In this document: piece after piece, positions 33,648 to 42,143 of the stretch | Layout: each line of letters begins with the position of its first letter | Numbering within the stretch: position 1 is the first letter of the stretch | Source of the DNA: Kibdelosporangium banguiense | GTDB lineage: Bacteria; Actinomycetota; Actinomycetes; Mycobacteriales; Pseudonocardiaceae | NCBI RefSeq assembly: GCF_017876405.1 | Contig: NZ_JAGINW010000001.1 | Span: 3,485,203 to 3,549,202 of the forward strand | DNA: 64,000 nucleotides | Reading direction: 5' to 3' | Translations under genes and position numbers: made by a program | The notes under the pieces: generated by a model | The model's input: the letters and a program-made list of their open reading frames with translations, nothing else | Told to the model about the DNA's origin: nothing | Database searches by the model: none

Positions 33648-34712
33648 ATGATCGAATCGGAAGATCCACCTGAGTATGACCCGGTTAAGCGGTTCGCAGG
33701 TAAGCTGCAACAGCTGCGCAGGTCTGAGATGTCCTATGAAGAAATGGAGGGGAAGACCGGATGTCCGCACGAGAAGCTGCTGGCTGCCGCGTCCGGTAAG
33801 ATCTGGCCGGCCTGGAGGACCGTTGAGGCTTACGTCTCCGCATGCGACGGCGATATCGAAGAGTGGCATGCCGAATGGGAGGCTGTCGGCGCCGCACTGG
33901 AAAACACCGGTGTTGATCGCGAGGACGAGATCTCGTCGGCAGACGATGAAAGCCCGGAACCGTCCGATGAGCCGCCCGGGTCGGACACCATCACTGAGGA
34001 ACAAACCGGCAGAACACGCCGGATTCGGCCGGCGATCCTGATCCTCGGGGCAGTTGCCCTCACAGTCGGCATAGTCATGGTGACCGCTTTGGTGCCAGGC
34101 GGAACTCCGCGCACCGACCCGCCGGCCGTCGGCTCCGCTCCTGTTTCCACAGTGGCGAGTTCAGCGCCGTCGCCTACGTCCACCGCACCGCCTTCGACTT
34201 CCGCGGGTTTGCCGAACGGGCCGGCAACCCCAACCGGCAAGCCGACAGGATCCCCGCCGGTCACCACGAAAAACACGCCCAGTGCGACAGCACCCACCAA
34301 CGTGGGCAAACAACCTGCGCAGCCATCCGAAGATCCCGGCAGATACGACAAGGTGCAGGAGAAACGTGTCGTCGAACTGATTCAGCAGCAGGGGTACAAC
34401 TGGGTGGACATCGAGTACTGGCGCCATGACTCCACAAAGCCTGGGGAACTACAGATCGATACGCAGAAAGTGTTCACCAACCTGGGCGCCAAACTGACGA
34501 TCATTCCGGACGATCCCCTGGCGAATCGCGAGCGCTGTGCCAGGGCGACCGGATGGCGCGACTCCATCAGCTTCGCCGAGTTGCATGTCGGAAGCCAGTT
34601 GTGCGGGCTGAGCCATATGGATCGATATGCCTCGCTGGTCGTGCGGCTGCTTCCCGGCTCACCGGCCAGCAATGGGCGGTTCACCTTCTACGGCATCACC
34701 TGGAACGGTTGA
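33648..34712 (+). CDS. Membrane-anchored HTH protein with extracellular domain
   Basis: This 354-residue protein has an N-terminal HTH-like region (DPVKRFAGKLQQLRRSEMSYEE onward, about 8-70), then an acidic linker, one membrane segment (PAILILGAVALTVGIVMVTAL, about 130-150), a Pro/Thr/Ser-rich stretch, and a C-terminal outer domain of about 120 residues with two cysteines. The ATG at 33648 follows a GAGGGGG at the right distance. The architecture suggests a regulator that senses outside signals, similar to other actinomycete HTH_31 membrane proteins. The following gene starts a few bases later and is likely co-transcribed. Confidence 0.72.
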   Translation: MIESEDPPEYDPVKRFAGKLQQLRRSEMSYEEMEGKTGCPHEKLLAAASGKIWPAWRTVEAYVSACDGDIEEWHAEWEAVGAALENTGVDREDEISSADDESPEPSDEPPGSDTITEEQTGRTRRIRPAILILGAVALTVGIVMVTALVPGGTPRTDPPAVGSAPVSTVASSAPSPTSTAPPSTSAGLPNGPATPTGKPTGSPPVTTKNTPSATAPTNVGKQPAQPSEDPGRYDKVQEKRVVELIQQQGYNWVDIEYWRHDSTKPGELQIDTQKVFTNLGAKLTIIPDDPLANRERCARATGWRDSISFAELHVGSQLCGLSHMDRYASLVVRLLPGSPASNGRFTFYGITWNG

Positions 34713-34723
34713 GCAAAGTGGCT

Positions 34724-35737
34724 ATGGACTCCTCAAATCGCCGGGTTGCACCACCGGTCGTCTCGCACCGGGGAATCACCGGAATCGCGACCACGATCGC
34801 GCTGCTGACCGCTGCGATAGTGACCGCACTGTGGTGGATAGCCACCAGAGGGCTCAATGGCGAGCAGTTGGTCGCGGCGCGTTTCGACGCACTCAAGATC
34901 GGTTTGAGCGTCGGCGCGGGCAGTGGCGGTTTGTTCGCGCTCTACCTGGCGTGGCAACGGCAACGATCCACCGAAGCCGACCTTGAGCGCCAAGAACGCG
35001 TTGCCAGTGACACCCGCGCGGACGCGACCGAGCGGCGGATCACGGATCTTTACACCAAAGCTGTCGAACAACTCGGCTCAGACAAGGCCCCGGTCCGTAT
35101 GGGCGGCCTTTACGCCCTGGAGCGCCTCGCACAGGACTATCGAGTGCAACGACAGACCATCGTCAACGTGTTCTGCGCGTACTTGCGCATGCCTTATGTA
35201 CTCCCTGGTGTCGAGCCCACCGATGATGCGGAGGACAGGCAACGGACTCAAGAGCTTGAAGTCCGGCGTACGGCACAGGACATTCTCTGCGCTCATCTGC
35301 GTGACCTGCCCAGGGATCCGGACAACAAGTTCTGGGCCGAGATGAAGATCAACCTGTCTGGGGCGCACCTCATCGCGCTCGATCTGAAGCGCTGCCAGGC
35401 GCAAACCGCCCAGTTCAAATCGGCCCTCTTCACCGGTACCGCGTCCTTCGACTCATCGGTCTTCACCGAGTACGTCTCGTTCGAATCGGCGATCTTCACC
35501 GACGAAGCCGTCTTCCGTGCGACAGCCTTCAGGGGCAACGCTTTCTTCGGGTCCGCCAGGTTCCGCGGCAACGCCAGTTTCGCATCGGCCAAGTTCGCCG
35601 GCAGCGGGATGTTCGAGTCAGCGGTGTTCGAGCGCAGCGCTGTCTTCAAAGCGGCTGTGTTCGGCAACACGACGAACTTCGAGCGCGTCACATTCGCCCG
35701 GGGCACGCCGCCGGAGATCAAGCAGTTCCTGCCCTAG
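34724..35737 (+). CDS. Membrane protein with pentapeptide repeats
   Basis: This 337-residue protein has two N-terminal hydrophobic segments (GIATTIALLTAAIVTALWWIA and a second near GLSVGAGSGGLFALYLAW), a charged helical region, and a C-terminal right-handed beta helix of pentapeptide repeats. The repeats have Phe/Ala spacing such as FRATA-FRGNA-FFGSA-RFRGNA-SFASA (about 235-325). Pentapeptide_3-type membrane proteins are frequent in actinomycetes but their role is mostly unknown. A GTG six bases upstream of the ATG is an alternative start. It lies twelve bases after the HTH membrane protein stop. Confidence 0.78.
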   Translation: MDSSNRRVAPPVVSHRGITGIATTIALLTAAIVTALWWIATRGLNGEQLVAARFDALKIGLSVGAGSGGLFALYLAWQRQRSTEADLERQERVASDTRADATERRITDLYTKAVEQLGSDKAPVRMGGLYALERLAQDYRVQRQTIVNVFCAYLRMPYVLPGVEPTDDAEDRQRTQELEVRRTAQDILCAHLRDLPRDPDNKFWAEMKINLSGAHLIALDLKRCQAQTAQFKSALFTGTASFDSSVFTEYVSFESAIFTDEAVFRATAFRGNAFFGSARFRGNASFASAKFAGSGMFESAVFERSAVFKAAVFGNTTNFERVTFARGTPPEIKQFLP

Positions 35738-35747
35738 CCGCTCCCTT

Positions 35748-36323
35748 TCAGCGAGTGGCGGTGAGGGTGTCGAAGCTGGGGAAGTCCTCGGCCAGGCGGG
35801 CGCCGGTGAAGTTGCCGACCCAGCCGTCGTCGTCATGGAAGAAGCGGATGGCGACGTAGTCGGGGCGGGTTCCCATGTCGAACCAGTGGGTTGTGTCGGC
35901 GGGCACGCTGAGCAGGTCGCCTGCCTCGCAGAGGATTCCGAAGACTTTGCCGTCGACATGCAGGTAGAAGACGCCGGAGCCGCGTGCGAAGAAGCGGTCC
36001 TCATCGTCGTCGTGGGTGTGTTCGGCGAGGAACTTCTGCCGGGCCTCGGCGGCCGTTCTGGTCCATTCTGGAGTGTCGCGGGGTGTCATGTGCAGGGCGT
36101 CGACGTAGACGTAGCCTTCGGTCTCCACGACTCGGCCGACGTACGACCTGTAGGCGTCGAGCACTTGCTCCGAGGTGGGCTCCGCGGGGAGGCCGGGGAC
36201 GACCGGCCAGGTGTCGAAGCGGACGCCGAGCTGCTTGAGTTCGCCCTGGATCTCGGTGTGATCCTCGGTGCGCAGCAGCACTGTCGACGGGTCGGTGTCG
36301 GGCCAAACGGTCAGCAACGTCAT
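35748..36323 (-). CDS. mtnD: Acireductone dioxygenase
   Basis: This 191-residue cupin catalyses the dioxygenation of the acireductone intermediate of methionine salvage to the 2-keto acid precursor of methionine and formate (iron form). Metal ligands His102, His104 and Glu108 (EHTHDDDEDRFF) and His146 (THWFDMG) match the family pattern HxHxxxE...H. Its ATG overlaps the stop of mtnB by four bases. It is the last gene of the salvage operon. Confidence 0.93.
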   Translation of the reverse strand: MTLLTVWPDTDPSTVLLRTEDHTEIQGELKQLGVRFDTWPVVPGLPAEPTSEQVLDAYRSYVGRVVETEGYVYVDALHMTPRDTPEWTRTAAEARQKFLAEHTHDDDEDRFFARGSGVFYLHVDGKVFGILCEAGDLLSVPADTTHWFDMGTRPDYVAIRFFHDDDGWVGNFTGARLAEDFPSFDTLTATR

Positions 36324-36904
36324 GCTTCGAGTATGAACCTCAGCAGCCATTCGAGGCATTCCGCGCGATGCCGGGCCTGGTGCAGGTCGGCGCCCCAGAC
36401 GTAGAGCCCGTGCCGGGCCACGATCAGGGCTGGGGTGTCCGCGCGGAAACCGGCCTCGAAGGCGTCGCCGAGCACGGCCATGTCCTGGCTGTTGGGAACG
36501 ACCGGGATGGTCACGGTGTCGTCGTGCGCCTGGCGCCCGAAGCCCTTGAGCATCTCCAGGTCGCGCAGCACGACACCGTCCGGCCAGCGTTCGCCCGCGA
36601 GCACGGGCGCCAGAACGTGCACGTGAATGACAGCGCCGGCGCCGGAAACCGCAGCGATGCGGCCGTGCAGACCAGCCTCGGCCGAAGGCACGCCGGGCGA
36701 CATCGCGTTGCCGAATGCGTCGATCTCGACCACGTCGGAAGCCGTCAGCTCGCCCTTGTCCAGACCACTCGCTGTGACGGCCAGCCGCAGCGGGTCGTCG
36801 CCGAGGCGCACCGACAGGTTCCCGGAGGTGCCGCGCATCCAGCCCATGGCTGTGTACCGCGCGGACTCCGCGGCCAGCAGAACCCCGGCTTCGAGCAGGT
36901 TCAC
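36320..36904 (-). CDS. mtnB: Methylthioribulose-1-phosphate dehydratase
   Basis: This 194-residue class II aldolase-fold enzyme dehydrates 5-methylthioribulose-1-phosphate. It shows the fold's GTSGNLSVRLGD and the zinc HxH in AVIHVHVLAPVLAGE, with a later His in VARHGLYVWG. The GTG start at 36904 overlaps the mtnC stop. Position between mtnC and mtnD in a methionine salvage operon supports this over fuculose-phosphate aldolase. Confidence 0.9.
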   Translation of the reverse strand: MNLLEAGVLLAAESARYTAMGWMRGTSGNLSVRLGDDPLRLAVTASGLDKGELTASDVVEIDAFGNAMSPGVPSAEAGLHGRIAAVSGAGAVIHVHVLAPVLAGERWPDGVVLRDLEMLKGFGRQAHDDTVTIPVVPNSQDMAVLGDAFEAGFRADTPALIVARHGLYVWGADLHQARHRAECLEWLLRFILEA

Positions 36905-37614
36905 GGCAGGTCCACGCTGACTTCGGCGAATGCCTTGATCGCCAGGTGGGTGCCGAAGTCCGCGTCGCCGAACGGCTCGCCGGGCCGGGCCAGGCCGACG
37001 GTCTGCCAGCCGTCCTCGGCCGCCGCGTCCAGCTCTGCCGGGACATCGGAGAAGAAGACGATCTGCGGTCCGGCGGCGTTCAACGCGGCCGCGATCGCCG
37101 TGTAGGACGGCCTTTCCCGCTTGGGCCCGGCGTTCACTGTGTCGAAGTGCGCCGAGAACAGCGAGGTCACGTCGCCGTCGGTGGTCCGGGAGAACGACGC
37201 GACCTGCCCGGCGACCGAGCCCGAGGAGAACACCGCGAGGTCCAGGCCCGTGTCGTGCCACGACCGCAGAGCCGGCACGACATCCGGGAAGAACTCGGTG
37301 ACCAGGTCGCCGTCGGCGTAGCCACGCTGCCAGATCAGGCCCTGCAACGTCTTCAGCGGGGCGATCTTCTGGTCCGCGTCCATCCAGCCGTGCAGCACCT
37401 CGACGATTGCCTCGGTGTTTGCACTGTCGGGCAATCCGCTCAATGAACGGATTGCACTGACGGCATCGACCACGATTGGATCGCGCGGGTGCGAGTCGAT
37501 CCACGGACCGAGCCGAGGGCGCGCGTAGTCGTACAGCACCACGTGCACCTGGCTGGTCGGGGTCAACGTGCCTTCGATGTCGACGACGACCCATCGAGCG
37601 GTCAGCGCGGTCAC
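36901..37614 (-). CDS. mtnC: Enolase-phosphatase E1
   Basis: This 237-residue HAD-superfamily enzyme enolises and dephosphorylates 2,3-diketo-5-methylthiopentyl-1-phosphate. The HAD nucleophile motif is VVVDIEGTLTPT (Asp12), with the Thr/Ser motif VFSSGSV and the late KRERPSY and FFSDVPAELDAA blocks typical of MtnC. The gene overlaps mtnA by four bases at its start and mtnB at its end, so the set is translationally coupled. Confidence 0.93.
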   Translation of the reverse strand: MTALTARWVVVDIEGTLTPTSQVHVVLYDYARPRLGPWIDSHPRDPIVVDAVSAIRSLSGLPDSANTEAIVEVLHGWMDADQKIAPLKTLQGLIWQRGYADGDLVTEFFPDVVPALRSWHDTGLDLAVFSSGSVAGQVASFSRTTDGDVTSLFSAHFDTVNAGPKRERPSYTAIAAALNAAGPQIVFFSDVPAELDAAAEDGWQTVGLARPGEPFGDADFGTHLAIKAFAEVSVDLP

Positions 37615-38624
37615 TGGTTTGTTTCTCCTTCGCGGTAGTACTCGGCGATGCGATGCGGTTCGAATGGGCCGCGATCGGTGACGATCGTGGCAACGAACCG
37701 TGGCGGTGTCACGTCGAATGCGGGATACAACCCGCGCACCTTCTCGCTGGCGGTACGCATGCCGAGCGTGTGCAGGACCTCGTCGCCGGGCCGGTACTCG
37801 ATGGGGACGTCGGCCGCTGTGGGTGCGTCCTGGTCGGGCGCCTGCACCAGGGCGTGGAACGGGATGCCGAACGCCGTCGCGGCGACGGCCAGCCCGAGCG
37901 TGCCGACCTTGTTGACCACGTGGCCGTCCATCGTGACCCGGTCGGCGGCGGTGATCAGGGCGTCGACCTCGCCGGACTGCATCACGGCGGCGCCCATGCC
38001 GTCGGAGATCAGGGTGGTGTCCACACCCATCTCGACGAGTGTCTCCGCGGTCAGGCGGGCGCCCTGCAGGTACGGCCGGGTCTCGGTGCAGAAGAATCGC
38101 AAGCGTTTGCCGCTCCGCTGAGCTGCGGAAACGGTCTCGATTAAGTAGAGGTCCGCCCAGCAGTGCGTGAGGACTCCGCCCTCGTCAGGCAACAGCGCGG
38201 CCGCCGCGGAACCCAGCGCACGGCTGCGTTCGCGGTACAGTTCGTCGCCTGCGTGCGCGCCCGCCATAGCGCTCGCGATGAGGTCGTCTCCAGAGCCCGC
38301 CGCGGTCGACAGCACGGCGTGCACGGCCTTACGCAGGTGATTGTTCGTGGACCGTGCGCGGATGAGTCGCGTGCCGGCCTGTTCCAAATAGGCGTACGCC
38401 GCGTGCGGGCGTAACCCTGCGGCTTCGCGTGCGGCCAGGACCATGCCGTACAGCGCTGCGAAGTACGGGCCTGAGGATTGCGTGACCATGTCCTCAATGG
38501 CCTTGGCGACCTCGTCGGAGGTCCGGCACAGCACCCACTCGCGTGCGAACGGGAAGCCACGGCGGTCGAGGATCTGCACGCCGTTTTCGGTGAGCCTGAC
38601 GCTGTCGGCCAGGACCGGCGCCAT
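37611..38624 (-). CDS. mtnA: Methylthioribose-1-phosphate isomerase
   Basis: This 337-residue protein belongs to the eIF2B-like aldose-ketose isomerases and would convert methylthioribose-1-phosphate to the ribulose form. Typical blocks are RARSTNNHLRKAV, GVLTHCWADLY (catalytic Cys region) and TRPYLQGARLTAE, followed by DGMGAAVMQSGEVDALITAADRV with the catalytic Asp. The ATG at 38624 shares one base with the stop codon of the DszC-like gene (TGATG). No methylthioadenosine phosphorylase or kinase gene is present here, so the substrate must come from an enzyme encoded elsewhere. Confidence 0.88.
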   Translation of the reverse strand: MAPVLADSVRLTENGVQILDRRGFPFAREWVLCRTSDEVAKAIEDMVTQSSGPYFAALYGMVLAAREAAGLRPHAAYAYLEQAGTRLIRARSTNNHLRKAVHAVLSTAAGSGDDLIASAMAGAHAGDELYRERSRALGSAAAALLPDEGGVLTHCWADLYLIETVSAAQRSGKRLRFFCTETRPYLQGARLTAETLVEMGVDTTLISDGMGAAVMQSGEVDALITAADRVTMDGHVVNKVGTLGLAVAATAFGIPFHALVQAPDQDAPTAADVPIEYRPGDEVLHTLGMRTASEKVRGLYPAFDVTPPRFVATIVTDRGPFEPHRIAEYYREGETNQ

Positions 38625-39739
38625 CAGCTGTATCCCGTGAACGGCGGGTGCTCGCCGGTCAGGAAGTACGCCCCGACTTCGCGGGCCTTGTAGACGACCG
38701 GGTCGTGCAGGGTGAGCGTGCGGGCGTTGCGCCAGAACCGGTCGAAGCCGTACTTCGAAGCCGTCGCCCGGGCGCCCATGAACTCGAAGATCTTGGCTGT
38801 GGTCTCGTTGACCACCTTGGTGGCGAACACTTTCGCGGCCGAGATCGTGAGCGCGGTGTTCGCGCGTTGCTCGGGTGTCAGGCCATTGCCGGCATCGGTC
38901 GCCTGCCGGAGTGATACCTCGGCTTTGTCGGTGAGCAGGCCCACGGCTTCGACCTGGGCGACGAGTTCGCCATATCCCGCAAGGATGTACGGGTCGTCGG
39001 TCGCTTTCTCTACTGTGGACAGGAACCACGGCCGGGCGCTGCCGCGCGTGTACTCGGCGGTCTGGGCCAGCGCACCGGCCGCGATGCCGACGTAAACTTG
39101 CGTCAAAGCCAGCTGGAAACCCAGCGCTGCCAGGGAAAGCCGGACGTCGTCGGCCGGCTGGGCGCCGAGCACGTCCCTGCCGTCGACGGCGACCTTGTCG
39201 AATACCACGCCGCCGCTCGCGGTCAGCCGCTGGCCCGAATTGTCCCAGTCGGACGGATACGAGATGCCCGGCTGTTTGGCGTCCACAGTGAACGTCAGCT
39301 TCTCGCCGCTGTCGGTCCTGGTCGCCGACACGACCAGTCGATCCGCAACGCTCGCACCGGTCGCGAAGGTCTTACGGCCGTCCACGACGAACCCGTCACC
39401 CTCGGGCGTCAACGACAACGCCGCGTCGAGCGGATTGCTCACCCCGGCCCAGAACCAGCTCGGATCTGCCCGCATCCGGTCGGACGCGGCCGGGTTGTCG
39501 AACAGCTTCGCGCGCCACAGATGCAGGTAGTGGTAGCCGATCAGGTGGCCGATCGACGCGTCCGCCGCCGAAACGATCCTGGTCACCGCGCCGGTGACCT
39601 CGTCGTCGGCCGCCAGCAGGCCGCAGGCGCGCAGCAGTTCGACCTCCGCGGTCGGTGGCAGGTTCGCCCGGTCGCGGTCGGCCGCGTCCGCCTGCAACTG
39701 GCTGGCCACGTCCTCGGCCATGCCGATCCAGTCCGTCAT
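38624..39739 (-). CDS. Acyl-CoA dehydrogenase-fold monooxygenase (DszC/SfnB-like)
   Basis: This 371-residue flavoprotein has the acyl-CoA dehydrogenase fold but lacks the catalytic Glu motif (EGT) of true dehydrogenases. It ends in FDRFWRNARTLTLHDPVVYKA, which is diagnostic of the DszC/SfnB group of reduced-flavin-dependent monooxygenases acting on sulfur or amine compounds. It is the first gene of the methionine salvage operon; its stop and the mtnA start share a base. This suggests that it feeds sulfur metabolism, for instance by oxidising a sulfide or sulfone, but the substrate is inferred only from context. A TetR operon is divergent. Confidence 0.82.
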   Translation of the reverse strand: MTDWIGMAEDVASQLQADAADRDRANLPPTAEVELLRACGLLAADDEVTGAVTRIVSAADASIGHLIGYHYLHLWRAKLFDNPAASDRMRADPSWFWAGVSNPLDAALSLTPEGDGFVVDGRKTFATGASVADRLVVSATRTDSGEKLTFTVDAKQPGISYPSDWDNSGQRLTASGGVVFDKVAVDGRDVLGAQPADDVRLSLAALGFQLALTQVYVGIAAGALAQTAEYTRGSARPWFLSTVEKATDDPYILAGYGELVAQVEAVGLLTDKAEVSLRQATDAGNGLTPEQRANTALTISAAKVFATKVVNETTAKIFEFMGARATASKYGFDRFWRNARTLTLHDPVVYKAREVGAYFLTGEHPPFTGYS

Positions 39740-39800
39740 GGCGGCAAATCTAGCGAATGACGACGTCCTCGACTGCCGGCTCACCGCTGACGGCCCGGAG

Positions 39801-39840
39801 AAAAGTGCGTGAGCGGCAAACTTGCGTGGCGCGCACTTTT
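39801..39840. promoter_or_regulatory. Inverted repeat between the methionine salvage operon and a TetR gene
   Basis: AAAAGTGCG (39801-39809) and CGCACTTTT (39832-39840) are perfect nine-base arms with 22 bases between them; flanking GAG and CTC extend the symmetry with one extra T. The element lies just before the TetR start at 39857 and upstream of the divergent DszC-like gene, so it may control both. Confidence 0.5.
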
Positions 39841-39856
39841 TCTCTACCCTCGGGTG

Positions 39857-40450
39857 GTGTCAGGCCTGAGGGAACGCAAGAAGCGGGCCACCCGGGAGGC
39901 GTTGAGCTGGGCTGCGCTCAAGCTCGCCGTCGACCGTGGTGTGGAGAACGTGCTTGTCGAGGAGATCGCGGCGGAGGCAGGTGTTTCGCCGCGGACGTTC
40001 AACAACTACTTCTCCAGCAAGTACGAGGCGATTGTCTGGCGTGAGCTGGACCGGATGACCCAGATCGGCGACGCGTTGCGGGAACGCCCGCCGCGGGAGC
40101 CGTTCTGGGAGGCGATCACCAAGGCAGTGCTTGCCGTCTACGACAACGACACCGTCCCGGACAAGAGCTGGACCAGCGGTGTCCGGGAAATGGTCAACTC
40201 GCCATTGCTGTTCGGCGAGATGCTCAAGGTCCATGCGGCAATGGAACGTGCGCTGGCCGAGGCGATCGCCGAGCGAGTCGGCCTGGATGTCGACAAGGAC
40301 ATGTACCCGCGGGTCGTCGCGGGCGCGGTCGGGGCTGCGTGCGGTGTCGCGCAGCAACAGTGGGTGAGCGCTGATCCACCGATGCCGCTCGGCCCATTGG
40401 TCCGTACCGCACTGGGACACCTGACACATCTGCAAGGAGGAGAACCATGA
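39857..40450 (+). CDS. TetR family transcriptional regulator
   Basis: This 197-residue regulator starts VSGLRERKKRATREALSWAAL and has the HTH around VLVEEIAAEAGVSPRTFNNYF (about 30-55). A helical ligand domain follows (TetR_C_17-like ending). I chose the GTG at 39857 since it fits the family N-terminus. The gene is coupled to the FAD monooxygenase by an ATGA overlap, so it probably controls that enzyme, acting at the inverted repeat 39801-39840. The ligand may be the monooxygenase substrate. Confidence 0.88.
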   Translation: MSGLRERKKRATREALSWAALKLAVDRGVENVLVEEIAAEAGVSPRTFNNYFSSKYEAIVWRELDRMTQIGDALRERPPREPFWEAITKAVLAVYDNDTVPDKSWTSGVREMVNSPLLFGEMLKVHAAMERALAEAIAERVGLDVDKDMYPRVVAGAVGAACGVAQQQWVSADPPMPLGPLVRTALGHLTHLQGGEP

Positions 40451-41955
40451 TTGTGATCGCTGGGGGCGGCCCGAACGGTTTGCTTCTGGCCAGCGAGCTC
40501 GCACAGGCCGGAGTGCGCCCGATTGTGCTGGAACAGCTGGCCGAACGCAGCACGGAACCCAAGGCCAACGGCATGGTGGGGCAGGTCGTCCGGCTGCTCG
40601 ACCATCGCGGCCTGCATGAACGGCTCGGCGGCGGCCGGGTTCCGTTCAAAGCACCGATGTTCATGTTCGGTGCGATGCCGCTCAATCTCAGTGCACTCGA
40701 GGTCAATCCGGTCACCATTCTGCCGGTGCCGCAACGCCGGCTGGAGCAAGTGCTCGAAGAACGTGCGGTCGAGCTCGGTGCGGAAGTCCGTCGTGGACAC
40801 CGGGTTGTCTCGTTCACACAGGACGATGACGGTGTCACGATTGCCATCAGTGGTCCGGACGGCGACTACACCGAACGGGCGCGATATCTTGTCGGCGCCG
40901 ACGGCGCGCACAGCGTGGTACGCAAGCAAGCAGGAATCGACTTTCCTGGTGTGACCACTGTGGACACTGTGGCCAGGGCGGCGCACGTGACGATGCCGGA
41001 GCGAGTGGATGGCCGGCTGGACGTCCCGGGTTTCGGCCGGATCGCCAGTGCCAGCTTCACCCGTACCGACCGTGGCCTGTTCGTCTGGGCCGAGCTGGAG
41101 CCGGGCAGGCCGTTGATGACCACGGTCGAATGGGATTCGGCGCCCGGTGACGAGGTCCCGATGACGATCGACGAGTTGCGTGCGAGTGTGCACCGAGTGC
41201 TCGGCGCCGACGTGCCGATCGGCCCGCCGGCGTCCCCGGGGCCGCACGTGTTGCGGCGGTTGACCGGCGGCAACACCCGGCTGGCGGAGAAGTACCGGGC
41301 GGGCCGGGTCTTCCTGGTCGGTGACGCGGCGCATGTGCATTCCTCGATGGGCGGCCCTGGGCTCAACCTCGGCCTGCAGGACGCGGCCAACCTCGGCTGG
41401 AAGCTGGCCGCGCAGGTGCGGGGCTGGGCGCCGGAAGGGCTGCTCGGCACCTACGAATCCGAGCGCAGGCCAGTGGCTGAACGGGTCGTCATGCACACCC
41501 AGGCGCAGTCCGCGCTGACCGCGCCCGGCGGTGAGGTCACCGCGTTGCGTGAGCTGTTCGGGGAACTGCTGACCAACGTGGACACTGTGCGGCACATCGC
41601 GGAGACCATGGCGGGCTCGGACATCCGTTATGAAATGCGGACAACGCACCCGTTGGCGGGCAAGTTCCTGCCGGACATCGAATTGTCGGACGGTAGCCGC
41701 GTTGCCGAACTGATGTACGACGCCCGACCTACGTTGCTTGACTTCACCGGATCGGCCGCGCTCGCGGATCTTGCCGCGGGCTGGAGCGACCGGGTGGATC
41801 TGGTGGCGGTGCAATCGGGTCGGCCACCTGCCGACGTGATCCTGGTCCGGCCGGACGGCTACGTCGCCTGGGCGGGCGACACCGTCCTTAGTGGACTAAA
41901 TGAAGAGATGGCAATGTGGTTTGGTATTCCGCGAACCGCGGCGATGGCGACGTAA
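40447..41955 (+). CDS. Class A FAD-dependent aromatic monooxygenase
   Basis: This 502-residue flavoprotein has the dinucleotide motif GGGPNGLLLASELAQAG at the N-terminus, the DG motif YLVGADGAHSVVRK (about 155) and the GD motif VFLVGDAAHVHSSMGGPGLN (about 295), followed by a C-terminal thioredoxin-like domain ending in PDGYVAWAGD. It resembles enzymes that hydroxylate polyketide or phenolic compounds and the rifampicin monooxygenases. With its own TetR partner it may be a drug- or phenol-responsive detoxification unit. The exact substrate is unknown. Confidence 0.88.
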   Translation: MIVIAGGGPNGLLLASELAQAGVRPIVLEQLAERSTEPKANGMVGQVVRLLDHRGLHERLGGGRVPFKAPMFMFGAMPLNLSALEVNPVTILPVPQRRLEQVLEERAVELGAEVRRGHRVVSFTQDDDGVTIAISGPDGDYTERARYLVGADGAHSVVRKQAGIDFPGVTTVDTVARAAHVTMPERVDGRLDVPGFGRIASASFTRTDRGLFVWAELEPGRPLMTTVEWDSAPGDEVPMTIDELRASVHRVLGADVPIGPPASPGPHVLRRLTGGNTRLAEKYRAGRVFLVGDAAHVHSSMGGPGLNLGLQDAANLGWKLAAQVRGWAPEGLLGTYESERRPVAERVVMHTQAQSALTAPGGEVTALRELFGELLTNVDTVRHIAETMAGSDIRYEMRTTHPLAGKFLPDIELSDGSRVAELMYDARPTLLDFTGSAALADLAAGWSDRVDLVAVQSGRPPADVILVRPDGYVAWAGDTVLSGLNEEMAMWFGIPRTAAMAT

Positions 41956-42028
41956 CGCAGCCGATCGTGCGCGGTGCGTGAGCGAGTGTCCGCGCCGTTA
42001 TTGGATCGCAACCCCCTTCGTGTTACGA

Positions 42029-42073
42029 ATTCTCCGCTGTAGCCCGAACAGGCCAATGTGGACTGCGGAGAAT
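42029..42073. other. Inverted repeat upstream of the S8 protease gene
   Basis: ATTCTCCGC (42029-42037) and GCGGAGAAT (42065-42073) form a perfect nine-base inverted repeat with a 27-base spacer. It lies between the monooxygenase stop and the protease start and could be a terminator or an operator. Confidence 0.4.
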
Positions 42074-42143
42074 AGGCCAGTTGTGTGATTGTCCGGGCAC
42101 CTTTCGCGATATGTGCTCTGATGGCAGTTTCCCTGGGATCCCC

